Shown: in pieces, positions 35,998-44,931 of the stretch
Numbering within the stretch: the first letter of the stretch is position 1
Layout: each line of letters opens with the position of its first letter
NCBI GenBank assembly: GCA_002354335.1
Contig: DELI01000029.1
Location: forward strand, 161,909-225,908
Source of the DNA: Sphingobacterium sp. UBA2700
GTDB taxonomy: Bacteria > Bacteroidota > Bacteroidia > Sphingobacteriales > Sphingobacteriaceae
DNA: 64,000 bases
Reading direction: 5' to 3'
The notes under the pieces: generated by a model
What the model was told of the DNA's origin: nothing
Seen by the model: only the letters and a program-made list of their open reading frames with translations
Databases searched by the model: none
Program-made: the position numbers and the translations under genes

Positions 35998-36705
35998 ATG
36001 ACAGACAAAACGTCGCTTTTGACCTATTTACTCGAAAATTACCTGAGCATTCATGAACTTAGCTCATCAGCAGTCTTGAAACTGAACATGGCAGCCAAGC
36101 AAATCCATCATCACAATAGGGCATTTAAAAACCTGATAAACAGATGGTCACGATTCTGTGACCTGAAGCCCGAGCATATCCGATGGGCAAAACAAAATCT
36201 GCAGGCTATCCGGACGCGGAAAGGTCAGTTCCTTTTTGAAGAAGAACGGCCGAAAATGACCCTTTTCATCGTAGATCAGGGTGCCATTATCAATGTGGTC
36301 AACAATTCATTGGGTAAACCAACGATCGTGAACCTTGCTGTTCCTCAAATGGCACTTAGTACGACGCCCCATCTACATAGCAATAAGCCTATTGCTGGAT
36401 CGATCCAGGTTATCCGCCCAGGTCAGGTATTGTGTCTCCCTTATAAAGAGCTCAAAAAATGGATCAATCAAGACCAAAATATTAATACGCTGGTTTCGAT
36501 TCTTTTCAACAAACAAATTCGGTTCTTTTATCTGTTGAACCAAATCCGAGGACAACATACACCGTTGGAACGCTATCAGCATTTTCATAGATTACTCCCC
36601 GAAATCGCCTCTTATCTTACAGAATACCAACAAGCACAATTGCTTGGCACCTCCCGTTCAACCTTACAAAAAATCAAGCGTAGGGAGCTGTGGTCCCACC
36701 AATGA
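35998..36705 (+). CDS. Crp/Fnr-like cyclic-nucleotide-binding-domain regulator
   Basis: From the ATG at 35998 the protein is 235 residues. The centre (about 60-180) has a cNMP-binding-type beta roll (IRTRKGQFLFEEERPKMTLFIVDQGAIINVV...GSIQVIRPGQVLCLPYKELKKW). The end (about 195-235) has a helix-turn-helix-like LPEIASYLTEYQQAQLLGTSRSTLQKIKRRE. The phosphate-binding Arg/Glu pair of Crp is not evident, so cyclic nucleotide may not be the ligand. Distant Crp relatives of this kind are common in Bacteroidota. An upstream start at 35947 is possible. It probably regulates the following MauE and peptide genes (inference). Confidence 0.7.
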   Translation: MTDKTSLLTYLLENYLSIHELSSSAVLKLNMAAKQIHHHNRAFKNLINRWSRFCDLKPEHIRWAKQNLQAIRTRKGQFLFEEERPKMTLFIVDQGAIINVVNNSLGKPTIVNLAVPQMALSTTPHLHSNKPIAGSIQVIRPGQVLCLPYKELKKWINQDQNINTLVSILFNKQIRFFYLLNQIRGQHTPLERYQHFHRLLPEIASYLTEYQQAQLLGTSRSTLQKIKRRELWSHQ

Positions 36706-36849
36706 ATCACCTGTCCTACTCTACATAATTCGAGGTAGAATAGTATTATAAATCCACTGCTATGGGTTTAATTGATTAACAATAGCCTTACTAGAGAAGC
36801 TAACTAGAGTTATGTATATCCAGCTAATTTTGATAAAAAACAGTTTGCT

Positions 36850-37281
36850 ATGAAAAACAGTACTCTTTTGCGACTTTCCGCCATGCTTCTAGCCAGCATG
36901 TTCTTCTATGCTGCACTCGTGAAACTAATGGATTATGAGCTCGCGCAAGCGAGCATGCGCAAACAGGTGTTTCCGTTGCCCATTGCTGATGTCCTGAGCT
37001 GGCTGATCCCTGTATTGGAGCTTCTAACGGTTCTACTTTTGCTCTTTCGTCCTTCTCAACGCTTGGGCTTATGGAGTTCATTCGTCCTTTTGATAGCATT
37101 TACTGTATACATCGTCATTGCTATGAACGGCACCTTCGGGGCTCGCCCCTGTTCCTGCGGCGGGATTCTACAGCACTTGAGCTACCCATGGCACATTGCA
37201 TTTAATCTTCTTTTTCTTGGCATAAGCATAGTCGGTTTATGTTTATCACGGCAAATAAAACAAAGTGCAGTGCAACGATAA
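36850..37281 (+). CDS. MauE/DoxX-like membrane protein
   Basis: This 143-residue protein has four membrane segments (about 8-28, 48-67, 75-95 and 115-133). It has the MauE pattern: an N-terminal span with FFYAALVKLMDYELAQASMRKQVFPLPIADVLSWLIPVLELLTVLLLL, and a central loop GTFGARPCSCGGILQHLSYPWHIAFN holding a CxC pair. MauE-type proteins help disulfide formation or maturation of secreted partners. Here the likely partner is the cysteine-bearing peptide encoded next to it (inference). Confidence 0.85.
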   Translation: MKNSTLLRLSAMLLASMFFYAALVKLMDYELAQASMRKQVFPLPIADVLSWLIPVLELLTVLLLLFRPSQRLGLWSSFVLLIAFTVYIVIAMNGTFGARPCSCGGILQHLSYPWHIAFNLLFLGISIVGLCLSRQIKQSAVQR

Positions 37282-37412
37282 CTAATGAACATCGAAGCAG
37301 GGATCGGGATCCACCCTGACATATGATATATATATATATTCCATTTTCCTTGTGGCGGGGATCCAGGAGCCGCAGGGAACAAATCGAAGCCTATGCTTTA
37401 AAAACTTAAACA

Positions 37413-37685
37413 ATGAAAACAATTTTTAAAAATGTCAATATGCTAGCTATTGCGGGCGTATTGATTACTGGTAGCGCCTTAGCTTTGAGCAGCTCTACCC
37501 TGCAGTCGCCAACGCATTACAATGCTAATAGTTCCTCTGGAGCGCCTGACTGGCAGCCCATTCCCAACGGCTATTCCGTTGACTGTACTGCTTCTGAGTC
37601 ACAGCTCTGTACAGCTGTAAAGATTGGGGATAATTTTGTCCCTACCGCGGATCGCGGAATCGCAGAGCTTATTGAAATTAGATAA
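37413..37685 (+). CDS. Small secreted DUF6520-type peptide
   Basis: This 90-residue protein has a signal-like N-terminus (MKTIFKNVNMLAIAGVLITGSALALSSS) and a mature part with DWQPIPNGYSVDCTASESQLCTAVKIGDNF. This is the two-cysteine C-terminal pattern of the DUF6520 family of Bacteroidota, whose function is unknown. It follows the MauE-like gene by about 130 bases and has its own terminator. The Cys pair could form a disulfide made or reduced by the MauE and TlpA-like neighbours (inference). Confidence 0.75.
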   Translation: MKTIFKNVNMLAIAGVLITGSALALSSSTLQSPTHYNANSSSGAPDWQPIPNGYSVDCTASESQLCTAVKIGDNFVPTADRGIAELIEIR

Positions 37686-37690
37686 GCACG

Positions 37691-37724
37691 AGGGTCCTTT
37701 GGCAATCGCCTAGGACCCTTTTTC
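37691..37724 (+). terminator. Terminator after the small peptide gene
   Basis: The arms AGGGTCC and GGACCCT enclose a loop that contains a further GGC/GCC pairing, followed by TTTTTC. It lies between convergent genes, 6 bases after the peptide stop, and may also end the minus-strand SusC/SusD/thioredoxin operon. Confidence 0.8.
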
Positions 37725-37726
37725 GA

Positions 37727-39196
37727 TTAGTCGCCATTAGATAATGCGCCCTGAATCACTGCAATTAGATCACGCCCCTGATTTACTTGAGGTAAGGGAA
37801 CATCGTTATCGTAAACTCTGCCCTTCTTGTCGAACAACAACAAATACGGATAAGAGCGGGTAGGATGAAAATCTTTCAAAAACTTACTATTTGCTGGATT
37901 ATCCTCAATTTTCAGATAATCTGTTTGGTCGCTAATATAGAAAAGACCTCTTTTATGACCCTGCTCATCACCTCTATCGATACTCTTCAGCCAACTCTCT
38001 ATCTTAGCGTCGACGGATAGGCTGATGAAAACAACGTCATCTCGGTGTTCAAAGGCCTTCTCTATTTTAGGCATTGCCTGCGCTACCGGAACGCAAGACG
38101 CACATCCTGTAAACCACATATCGATTACCATCACTTTACCTTTAAAATCCTCCAAGGTAACCTTCTCTCCTTTTGGATTAATAAATCTAGTTTTCAGATC
38201 AACCTTGTTTCCATATAAATGATACTGAGCTAGATGATCCCAGATTTTATGATATTTAGCGGTGTGCAAGTAAGGCCTTGCTTCGAGATAACGTTTGTTC
38301 ATACCACGTCGATTCCGAAAATAATAGCTAGTAAGGATTCTATCACGCAATTCTCCTGCTGAATATTTCGTGGTAAGAAATTCCAACGGGTGTACTTGAA
38401 CTTTGCGAATCACGCTGTCGTACCGCGCGTCGGCCAGACACTTGAACAACAAATATCTCGCATAGAAAAGTGACCGTATACCCAAAGATTCGTCTTGCTT
38501 TTCCTCTTCTACTTTATAAAGGAAGTCTTCATACACTTTCTTTCCGATATTGCCGTATTTTTCGTTGTAACCGTATCCAAACTTAAAAAGATCGAACACC
38601 TGGTAGAGAGCCCCCAAAGATGTGCTTTTATAATCTAGTTCAATCAGGCGGAGGTCCTCCGCGTCTATGCTCCCTTCAGCATCGCTTATGAGCTGCAACC
38701 CTTTAGCATAGCTTTGTTTGAATGAATTGTAATACGTTGCTGGATCGGTACTAAAGACTCTTTTTGGATAACCAATTCCAGAAAGTTCGTAATTAAGTTC
38801 CAGACGTTTTCTGGCATTTCCAGAAAATTTGAGCTTTTTATCTTGGTCCGCGTGGATGAAGATAGTGTCCCCGGGCTTAACGAAAAATGTAGATAACTGC
38901 ACACCTTTTTCATGATAATCCCTATATTCTATTAAATCTAACGCGATATATTCCACTTCATCTCCAACGGGCACTAGAAACTCAAAACTCCTGTTATCCA
39001 ACTGCTGAATAGATACAGAATCTATCTCCATTGATGCATTACCTTTGGAAGTATTGCTCATTACAACTAACTTTATATTAGCGTCTGGCGGACCGAATTG
39101 CAACTTTCCCGCTATGACCGCATAACCTTGCGCAGTCACTTTGACCGCAAGAAATAAACCCACGGTCAGTATTAAAATTAATTTTAACTTGTTCAT
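37727..39196 (-). CDS. TlpA-type thioredoxin-fold protein, exported
   Basis: This 489-residue protein has a signal peptide (about 1-22), a long N-terminal domain (about 25-330) of the kind seen on Bacteroidota TlpA/AhpC-like proteins, and a C-terminal thioredoxin domain with KVMVIDMWFTGCASCVPVAQAMPKIEKAF (CASC active site) and the later cis-Pro region TRSYPYLLLFDKKG. It should act as a periplasmic thiol-disulfide reductase. It is the last gene of the leftward SusC-SusD-TlpA operon. Its substrate is unknown; the neighbouring Cys-pair peptide is a candidate. Confidence 0.85.
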   Translation of the reverse strand: MNKLKLILILTVGLFLAVKVTAQGYAVIAGKLQFGPPDANIKLVVMSNTSKGNASMEIDSVSIQQLDNRSFEFLVPVGDEVEYIALDLIEYRDYHEKGVQLSTFFVKPGDTIFIHADQDKKLKFSGNARKRLELNYELSGIGYPKRVFSTDPATYYNSFKQSYAKGLQLISDAEGSIDAEDLRLIELDYKSTSLGALYQVFDLFKFGYGYNEKYGNIGKKVYEDFLYKVEEEKQDESLGIRSLFYARYLLFKCLADARYDSVIRKVQVHPLEFLTTKYSAGELRDRILTSYYFRNRRGMNKRYLEARPYLHTAKYHKIWDHLAQYHLYGNKVDLKTRFINPKGEKVTLEDFKGKVMVIDMWFTGCASCVPVAQAMPKIEKAFEHRDDVVFISLSVDAKIESWLKSIDRGDEQGHKRGLFYISDQTDYLKIEDNPANSKFLKDFHPTRSYPYLLLFDKKGRVYDNDVPLPQVNQGRDLIAVIQGALSNGD

Positions 39197-39402
39197 TTTT
39201 TGATCTGTTAATATTTATTTTTATGCTTTCATTGAGATGGAATGGTCCTCTACCCCGCGGGCGGGAATTCCGTTCAAGGCATAACTATGCTATCAAAATT
39301 CCAGTTTATGCCTGCCGGCATCAACGCTTACCCACATTGTTCCGTTTGCTACGCCAGGATTCTAAGATGTTAATATCTAATCTTATTGTGGCATCTTTAT
39401 TT

Positions 39403-40785
39403 TTACCTTGGATTTTGTTCCATGTTGGAATACTTTATCACGTCGGGAGGTAAAGCGAAGACATACTTGGGATCATTTGGCCGAAGTTCTATTAATTCAC
39501 CTTGCACCCTTCTAAATAGCGACATACCTGTTTTTTCGTCCTTGTTTAACCGCCGAAGATCTGACCAACGTAAGCCTCTAAAAACAAGTTGTTTGCGACG
39601 TTCGTTAAGAATTTGGGAAAGAAGCTGATCACGATCCAAAGAACTGAGCGGCACGTATCTCCCTACTCTCCAGCGAGTTACCAACAACTTGTTGATATCG
39701 CTCAATGCACCCTTAAAATCGCCCATTCGTGCTCGACATTCCGCCCTTATGAGATAGATTTCATCAACAGCCAAACCAGTGAAATAAACACCTGCGCCGG
39801 AATACTGTCCTTTGAAGCTGAAGACTGTTTGACTCCGTTTGCGAAAGAATAAACCTTTTCTCAAATCATGGTCATCATAGGCATGATAGAGAGCCGTGTC
39901 TACGCCCGCCTCAGAAGATATCTGGAATCCTGGGATAGTACCCATTACACTATAAAATAAAACTTCAGGATTGTATCCTTCCTGTAAAACGGTCGGAAAT
40001 GGCCTGGTAGAATTTGGATCGAACTGATTATAGTTCAATAAAGTAGACTGTTTTGCCAATACTTGACTTGCATAGCGCTCAGCATTCTCATAGTCTCCCA
40101 TGACCAAATAAACTCTTGCAAGCAATGCACAAGCGGCTATTTTAGTAGGCCTAGTAAGCTTTATCTGCACCTCAGGCAAAAGTCTCAGCGAGTGCTCGAG
40201 ATCGAGAACTATTTGTGTGTAGGTTTGTTCTAAAGAAGATCTAACTGATGGAATATCAACATCAGGGACCAAACGAAGGGGAATTCCTAGGGTTTCGCTA
40301 GCGTTTGTGCGGTCATAAGTCTCACAAAACTGTTGGGCAACCTGAAAAAAAGCATATGCTCTAAAGAAATACGCAGTTCCTTTTACGTTGTCCAGCGAGG
40401 ATTTCGCATGATTCTCAGTTAAGTTATCCACGGCTTCCAAAACAATATTTGAATAGAAAACCTGTTTATAGCACGTAATCCAGTCCGTAGAATAATCTAC
40501 TAGTCCTGAGTAAAACTCCTTTTCCCATTTATATGCCGCGGGTACAGGAGCTCTCATCGGCACTAATCCGAGGTCGCTGATGTATACATCGTCAGAACTT
40601 ACGAGGCCCAAGTAAGGCGTTTCGTTCATGACGTTATCGCTATTATCTAGTAAAGATTGCAAATCAGCGAGGGTCCGGGGAATGGTCAATGATTTATCTG
40701 GCTTGGCATCCAAAAAATCCGATTTGCACGATTGCATAAAAATGGTCAGTAGAAGACTCAGTATGACATTTAAGTTATGTTTCAT
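39403..40785 (-). CDS. SusD/RagB-family outer-membrane lipoprotein
   Basis: This 460-residue lipoprotein has a signal ending in lipobox QSC (VILSLLLTIFMQSCKSDFLDAKPDKSL). The SusD body has ARVYLVMGDYENAERYASQVLAKQ and the C-terminal ILNERRKQLVFRGLRWSDLRRLNKDE. Together with the SusC gene 16 bases upstream it forms a TonB-dependent uptake pair. It is at the short end of the family, like those in TlpA-linked pairs. The ligand is unknown and no glycosidase is nearby. Confidence 0.92.
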   Translation of the reverse strand: MKHNLNVILSLLLTIFMQSCKSDFLDAKPDKSLTIPRTLADLQSLLDNSDNVMNETPYLGLVSSDDVYISDLGLVPMRAPVPAAYKWEKEFYSGLVDYSTDWITCYKQVFYSNIVLEAVDNLTENHAKSSLDNVKGTAYFFRAYAFFQVAQQFCETYDRTNASETLGIPLRLVPDVDIPSVRSSLEQTYTQIVLDLEHSLRLLPEVQIKLTRPTKIAACALLARVYLVMGDYENAERYASQVLAKQSTLLNYNQFDPNSTRPFPTVLQEGYNPEVLFYSVMGTIPGFQISSEAGVDTALYHAYDDHDLRKGLFFRKRSQTVFSFKGQYSGAGVYFTGLAVDEIYLIRAECRARMGDFKGALSDINKLLVTRWRVGRYVPLSSLDRDQLLSQILNERRKQLVFRGLRWSDLRRLNKDEKTGMSLFRRVQGELIELRPNDPKYVFALPPDVIKYSNMEQNPR

Positions 40786-40801
40786 TTTGCGATCATTTGC
40801 G

Positions 40802-43800
40802 TTAGAAATTCAAGTTTATTCCTAGAGATATGGTTTTGGGTAATGGTTGAGTCTGGAAATCTGGATCGATTCCCTCTTGATTTGCTGCCCAAATTACCCC
40901 CAAGTTGTTGGCGTATAAATAGATGCCGATATTGTTAAACGGTAGGGCCACGCATTTTTCCTTATTCAAGTTATAATCAATTCTTACGTCCTGGAAACGA
41001 ATATGATCAGCGGGCCTGGACAATACATCTGAAGACAGATAAAAGGTTGTGGAGGGATCTCCCTCCATTTCTGGTAATGATGGGACAAAAGTATGCGCTT
41101 CATCGCCAGGTCGTTGCCAGCGAAGCGCGTAATCTCCATGACCGCCCATTGCTCGCAATACTCGGTTGTAATTTACGGAGTTCTTTCGGAATGAGTATGC
41201 CAAGCGATAGGTGATATTTGCAGAGATCGCAAAATCTCGCCAACGGAATGAGTTACGAATCGAGCCGAACCACGTTGGTCTCAATGAGCCATTATAGATT
41301 AGGTCGCTAGCTTTACTGCTATTAATAATCTGCAGGTAGTTTTCCGTTGGTTTTCCGTTCAATATTCCGATCGGTTTGCCCGTTTGGGGGTTCAAGCCTG
41401 CCCAAGCGTAACTATGCAACGCGTAGAGAGGTTTCCCTTCAACGGGATAGCCGACGTTAACAAAGCCATTCTCCTGAGACATAAACCGATAGCTTAGCAC
41501 CCTATCTCTGAAATGGCTTAGTAACAAATCGGTTTGCCACTGCAACTCTCCAAGAAGATTTTTGGTGGTAAGAGATAGATCAGCTCCAAAGCTTTGAGTA
41601 CTGGCATTATTACTGGTAAACGAAGTAACGCCGGTTGTAGGGTCCATAAACATAGGTCCGATTAAATCCACGCCCTTTTTCTGGAATATATCCAATGTGC
41701 CTTTTATCCGTTGGTTTTTGAGTATAAAATCAATCCCCACATTGGCAACTCCTACTTTTTCCCAACGAAGGTCAGGATATGGGGGATTCACGATCTTTGA
41801 ATAAGGGAGACCAGAATTAATTGGGTATGAATAGTATGTTTCAGCCCTTGCGGTAGTCCTCGAAGAGATTTCTTTATATACGTTCCCATTATAACCGTAG
41901 CTAAGTCTAAGTTTCAATGTCGAGAATAGACGATCATTAAAGAATCGCTCTCTATGTATATTCCATCCCAATCCAATGGAATAGAGTGGTACCCCCTTTG
42001 CATTTGTGTTGACACCAAAAATATTGCTCTGATCCAGTCGGGCACTAGCGTTCAGAATATATTTATCTTGAAGAGTATAGGTAAAGTTGCTATAAAATGA
42101 ACGGAACCTATCGACCAATTCCCGTTCAAAATCGGCAAAAGGAATCGTTGCCGTTGCGCCGAATATAGAATAATACTGTGGATAGGGAATTAAATAGCTC
42201 ACTGGGGAAAATGTCCCTAGATCGTTATTATATCCGTATCGACGTACTTTGTTTTCTATGGAGTGCTGATTTCGAAATTCATATCCAGCGATCCCCTCTA
42301 GACGATGGGAATTAGACCAGTGTTTATTAATATTGATTTGGGCTCTCAGGTTCTGATTGGTTAGCGCACCGGTCGTCAGATCGAGGATCCCTCCTGGCGG
42401 AAGGTTATAAATTAGTTTTTCACCACCTCCGATCTCTGTAAAGCTGTTTATAAGATTACGGGTATAGTACGTCTTCGAACTTTGATGCTGACGTTCCAGC
42501 GCTTCAGCACCACTATAGTGATAGAACATACTTGCTGACAAATATTTTGTCAGTTTAAAATCGGTGTTTATATTAATTCTATAATTCCTTCCTGATTTGG
42601 AGTGATCGATGTGCTCAAGTTCTTCTAAAGGTATGTATTGCCAGCTCATAAGTCCGCTGTTCTCTGCTTGTTCAATAAATCCCTTGCGGAAACCATGCGT
42701 TACGGGCAAAGCATTTCCCTCATCGTCTACAAATCTCGCATATGGGTAGTATGGAGTATTCCACCCTTCATTAAAACCCATTGTGGAAAGGGGCTCATTG
42801 GTTTGAGCGAAATAAATCGCAGAGCCTATTTCTAAGCGGTTACTCAATAGACTGAGCGTCTGATTGGCGTTTAGAGAGATACGCCTAAAACCTGTATTTA
42901 TTAAACTGTGCTGATTGTTATCAAACCCACCAGATAAAAAGTACCGTAAGTGATTGCTCCCGCCTGTGATATTAAGCGCTGACTGTATATTGCGCGAAGG
43001 TCGGTAGAAATACTCTACAACTTGGTTTCTATAGTCTATTTGCTTATAATCATTTATCCTGCGTGTAGCCTCATCGCTCGATATTAGCCCATCCCTCTCG
43101 GCAATGAGTAGTTCAACAACAGGTGTTAATGCCTCGTTGGTAAGCGAATATTCCGCCGCCGCATAATATCCTTTAGAGAATAGCATTCTTTCCACATCAA
43201 TAAAATCGGAGGTGCTCATTCGAGGTTGATAAAAAAGATCCGGTTTAGCGCCAAGCGTCCCATTTGTAAAAAAAGATATTTTTGGTGCCTTCGCATAAAA
43301 ACCCTTTTTCGTTGTGATGACAATTACTCCATTACCAGCCCGGGTTCCCCAAATAGAGGCTGCGGAAGCATCCTTTAAAATTGAAACCGACTCCACATCG
43401 TTCGGATTTATATCCCGTATATCGCCTTCGTAGGGAAAATTATCGATCACGATCAGGGGATCGGCGTTGCCCATGATAGTACTCTGGCCCCGTATACTTA
43501 TACTACTTGCGCTAGTTGGTGCACCGGAGACAGGATTATTCCGATTGAAGATTAATCCGGGAACGACATCTTCAATTTGGCTTAAAACGTCAGTGCTAAC
43601 CCTACGTCTCAGCAATTCGCTATCGACCTGTACCGCACTCCCTACTAGCCGCTCTGGATGAACTCGCTGATAGCCTGTACTTACAACCTCGATTTCTCGG
43701 ATGATATGAGAAAGCGGTTGTAAATAAATTTCAGCGTTATTGAAGTTAACCTCCACTAAGGTATCGCGATATCCCATATAACGTACTTGAAATGATTTGC

Positions 43801-44107
43801 TGCCGATAGGCGCTTGGAGCACGAATTCGCCATTTTGGTTTGTCTGGGTAGATTTTCCATCTACTGTAATAGTGGCCTGATATAAAAAGGTGCTGTCCAG
43901 CCCAGATCGGATAACTCCACGAAGTACAAGGCCGCCCTTCGCCCCTGGGGTTTGGGGCGCTTGGGCAACTACTTGACCACTAATGAAACAATTGAAACAA
44001 CAAAATAAGAAAATAGATAGGCTCCTTAACCACCTCCTGCGAGACTCTAACAGCAATTCCAAGGAAGGTCGCGCCTGTCCATAATAAAATAGATCATAGT
44101 TTTTCAT
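40802..44107 (-). CDS. SusC/RagA-family TonB-dependent outer-membrane transporter
   Basis: This 1101-residue barrel protein has an N-terminal extension with a signal segment (LSIFLFCCFNCFISGQVVAQ, about residues 31-50) and a carboxypeptidase-like domain (LVLRGVIRSGLDSTFLYQATITVDGKSTQTNQNGEFVLQAP). The TonB box region reads IREIEVVSTGYQRVHPERLVGSAVQV, the plug has SVSILKDASAASIWGTRAGNGVIVITTKKG, and the barrel ends in SLGINLNF. There is no STN domain. The first 20 residues before the signal are unusual; an internal start is possible. The gene heads the SusC-SusD-TlpA operon, with two palindromes upstream. Confidence 0.93.
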   Translation of the reverse strand: MKNYDLFYYGQARPSLELLLESRRRWLRSLSIFLFCCFNCFISGQVVAQAPQTPGAKGGLVLRGVIRSGLDSTFLYQATITVDGKSTQTNQNGEFVLQAPIGSKSFQVRYMGYRDTLVEVNFNNAEIYLQPLSHIIREIEVVSTGYQRVHPERLVGSAVQVDSELLRRRVSTDVLSQIEDVVPGLIFNRNNPVSGAPTSASSISIRGQSTIMGNADPLIVIDNFPYEGDIRDINPNDVESVSILKDASAASIWGTRAGNGVIVITTKKGFYAKAPKISFFTNGTLGAKPDLFYQPRMSTSDFIDVERMLFSKGYYAAAEYSLTNEALTPVVELLIAERDGLISSDEATRRINDYKQIDYRNQVVEYFYRPSRNIQSALNITGGSNHLRYFLSGGFDNNQHSLINTGFRRISLNANQTLSLLSNRLEIGSAIYFAQTNEPLSTMGFNEGWNTPYYPYARFVDDEGNALPVTHGFRKGFIEQAENSGLMSWQYIPLEELEHIDHSKSGRNYRININTDFKLTKYLSASMFYHYSGAEALERQHQSSKTYYTRNLINSFTEIGGGEKLIYNLPPGGILDLTTGALTNQNLRAQININKHWSNSHRLEGIAGYEFRNQHSIENKVRRYGYNNDLGTFSPVSYLIPYPQYYSIFGATATIPFADFERELVDRFRSFYSNFTYTLQDKYILNASARLDQSNIFGVNTNAKGVPLYSIGLGWNIHRERFFNDRLFSTLKLRLSYGYNGNVYKEISSRTTARAETYYSYPINSGLPYSKIVNPPYPDLRWEKVGVANVGIDFILKNQRIKGTLDIFQKKGVDLIGPMFMDPTTGVTSFTSNNASTQSFGADLSLTTKNLLGELQWQTDLLLSHFRDRVLSYRFMSQENGFVNVGYPVEGKPLYALHSYAWAGLNPQTGKPIGILNGKPTENYLQIINSSKASDLIYNGSLRPTWFGSIRNSFRWRDFAISANITYRLAYSFRKNSVNYNRVLRAMGGHGDYALRWQRPGDEAHTFVPSLPEMEGDPSTTFYLSSDVLSRPADHIRFQDVRIDYNLNKEKCVALPFNNIGIYLYANNLGVIWAANQEGIDPDFQTQPLPKTISLGINLNF

Positions 44108-44185
44108 CGGTCAAAAAATTTGTGAGTACACTAGGCAGAGCTCTTAGCACTCGATTATAACTGGTCAAAATACGCTCTAATGAAG

Positions 44186-44215
44186 AATGTTAACATTACT
44201 ACATCGAGCGATGTA
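44186..44215. promoter_or_regulatory. Two adjacent palindromes upstream of susC
   Basis: AATGTTAACATT (perfect, 44186-44197) is followed at once by TACATCG-AG-CGATGTA (44200-44215), about 80-110 bases before the SusC start. The second shares the ACATC/GATGT arms with the repeat upstream of the tra operon at 18957-18971. It is a probable operator; the regulator is unknown. Confidence 0.45.
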
Positions 44216-44665
44216 AAAGTGAAACAAGAACGTGACCAGCTACCTGAACGAATTGAAGAGTTCAAAACCATGAGATATGCCTTGACACAATGAAAAAAAT
44301 AGCTTAGATTTAAGATGGAAAAGTAAAATCAGCGACTATTTAAATCTTTGTTGGAAGGATTTCCATGTCTTTTTTTACAAAGAAAGTAGCTGGCTGCAAG
44401 GTGTTGGGCAATAGCAAATAGCTATATGCCCGTCCTCTTGCTATGTTGACCGATGTTTATTCGGGCGAACAATACACGTTCTTATACAATAATTTTTTGG
44501 ATAAACAGCTACCACGCTCCTTGAGCTGAGTATCTGCCGATGCGGCTAGTACATTCATTCTAATATAAGTTTATTTATTTGAACGAAGAACTCGCAAGCT
44601 TTAGAGAGAGGCTTCAGGAATTTTCTCCAGTTTGACGAACCTCTTTTTGCTTGATCACTTTACAG

Positions 44666-44801
44666 CCGCCAGACCGCCTAAGCTTGGACACTTAGGACCC
44701 TCAAGTTTATCAAGAGGTCGCCCACTGGATTTATATTATAAATATATAAGAAATCCAGTTGATAGGCGAACTCGAGGTCACTCGCGGGTTAATTCTGGCG
44801 G
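44666..44801. repeat. Nested inverted repeat
   Basis: The outer arms CCGCCAGA (44666-44673) and TCTGGCGG (44794-44801) enclose inner arms ACTGGATTT and AAATCCAGT with flanking GCC/GGC around an AT-rich centre near 44725-44760. Such a layered structure could be a transposon-end pair, a recombination site or a large structured RNA. Nothing inside it codes for protein. Confidence 0.55.
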
Positions 44802-44931
44802 AACGTGAGCGAGAAACATCGTTACGAGCAAATCCAAAAGATTAACTCAAAATGTTCGCGTTTAATACTTTACAAGTATAAAAATAATTTTCGAATTATC
44901 AAAATCGAAAAATTGAAATTTTTTTTATTTT

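Larger units (their letters stand above)
44108..44931. other. Control region and eroded DNA upstream of the second SusC
   Basis: No gene is supported. Next to susC lie two short palindromes (44186-44215); further right is a nested inverted repeat (44666-44801). A short frame near 44581-44634 (NEELASFRERLQEFSPV then stop) hints at a lost gene, but I cannot name it. Confidence 0.45.

Noticed and set aside
37326..37342. TA-repeat tract before the small peptide gene
   Set aside because: A short (AT)n run is common in AT-rich spacers and I see no reason to give it a function.
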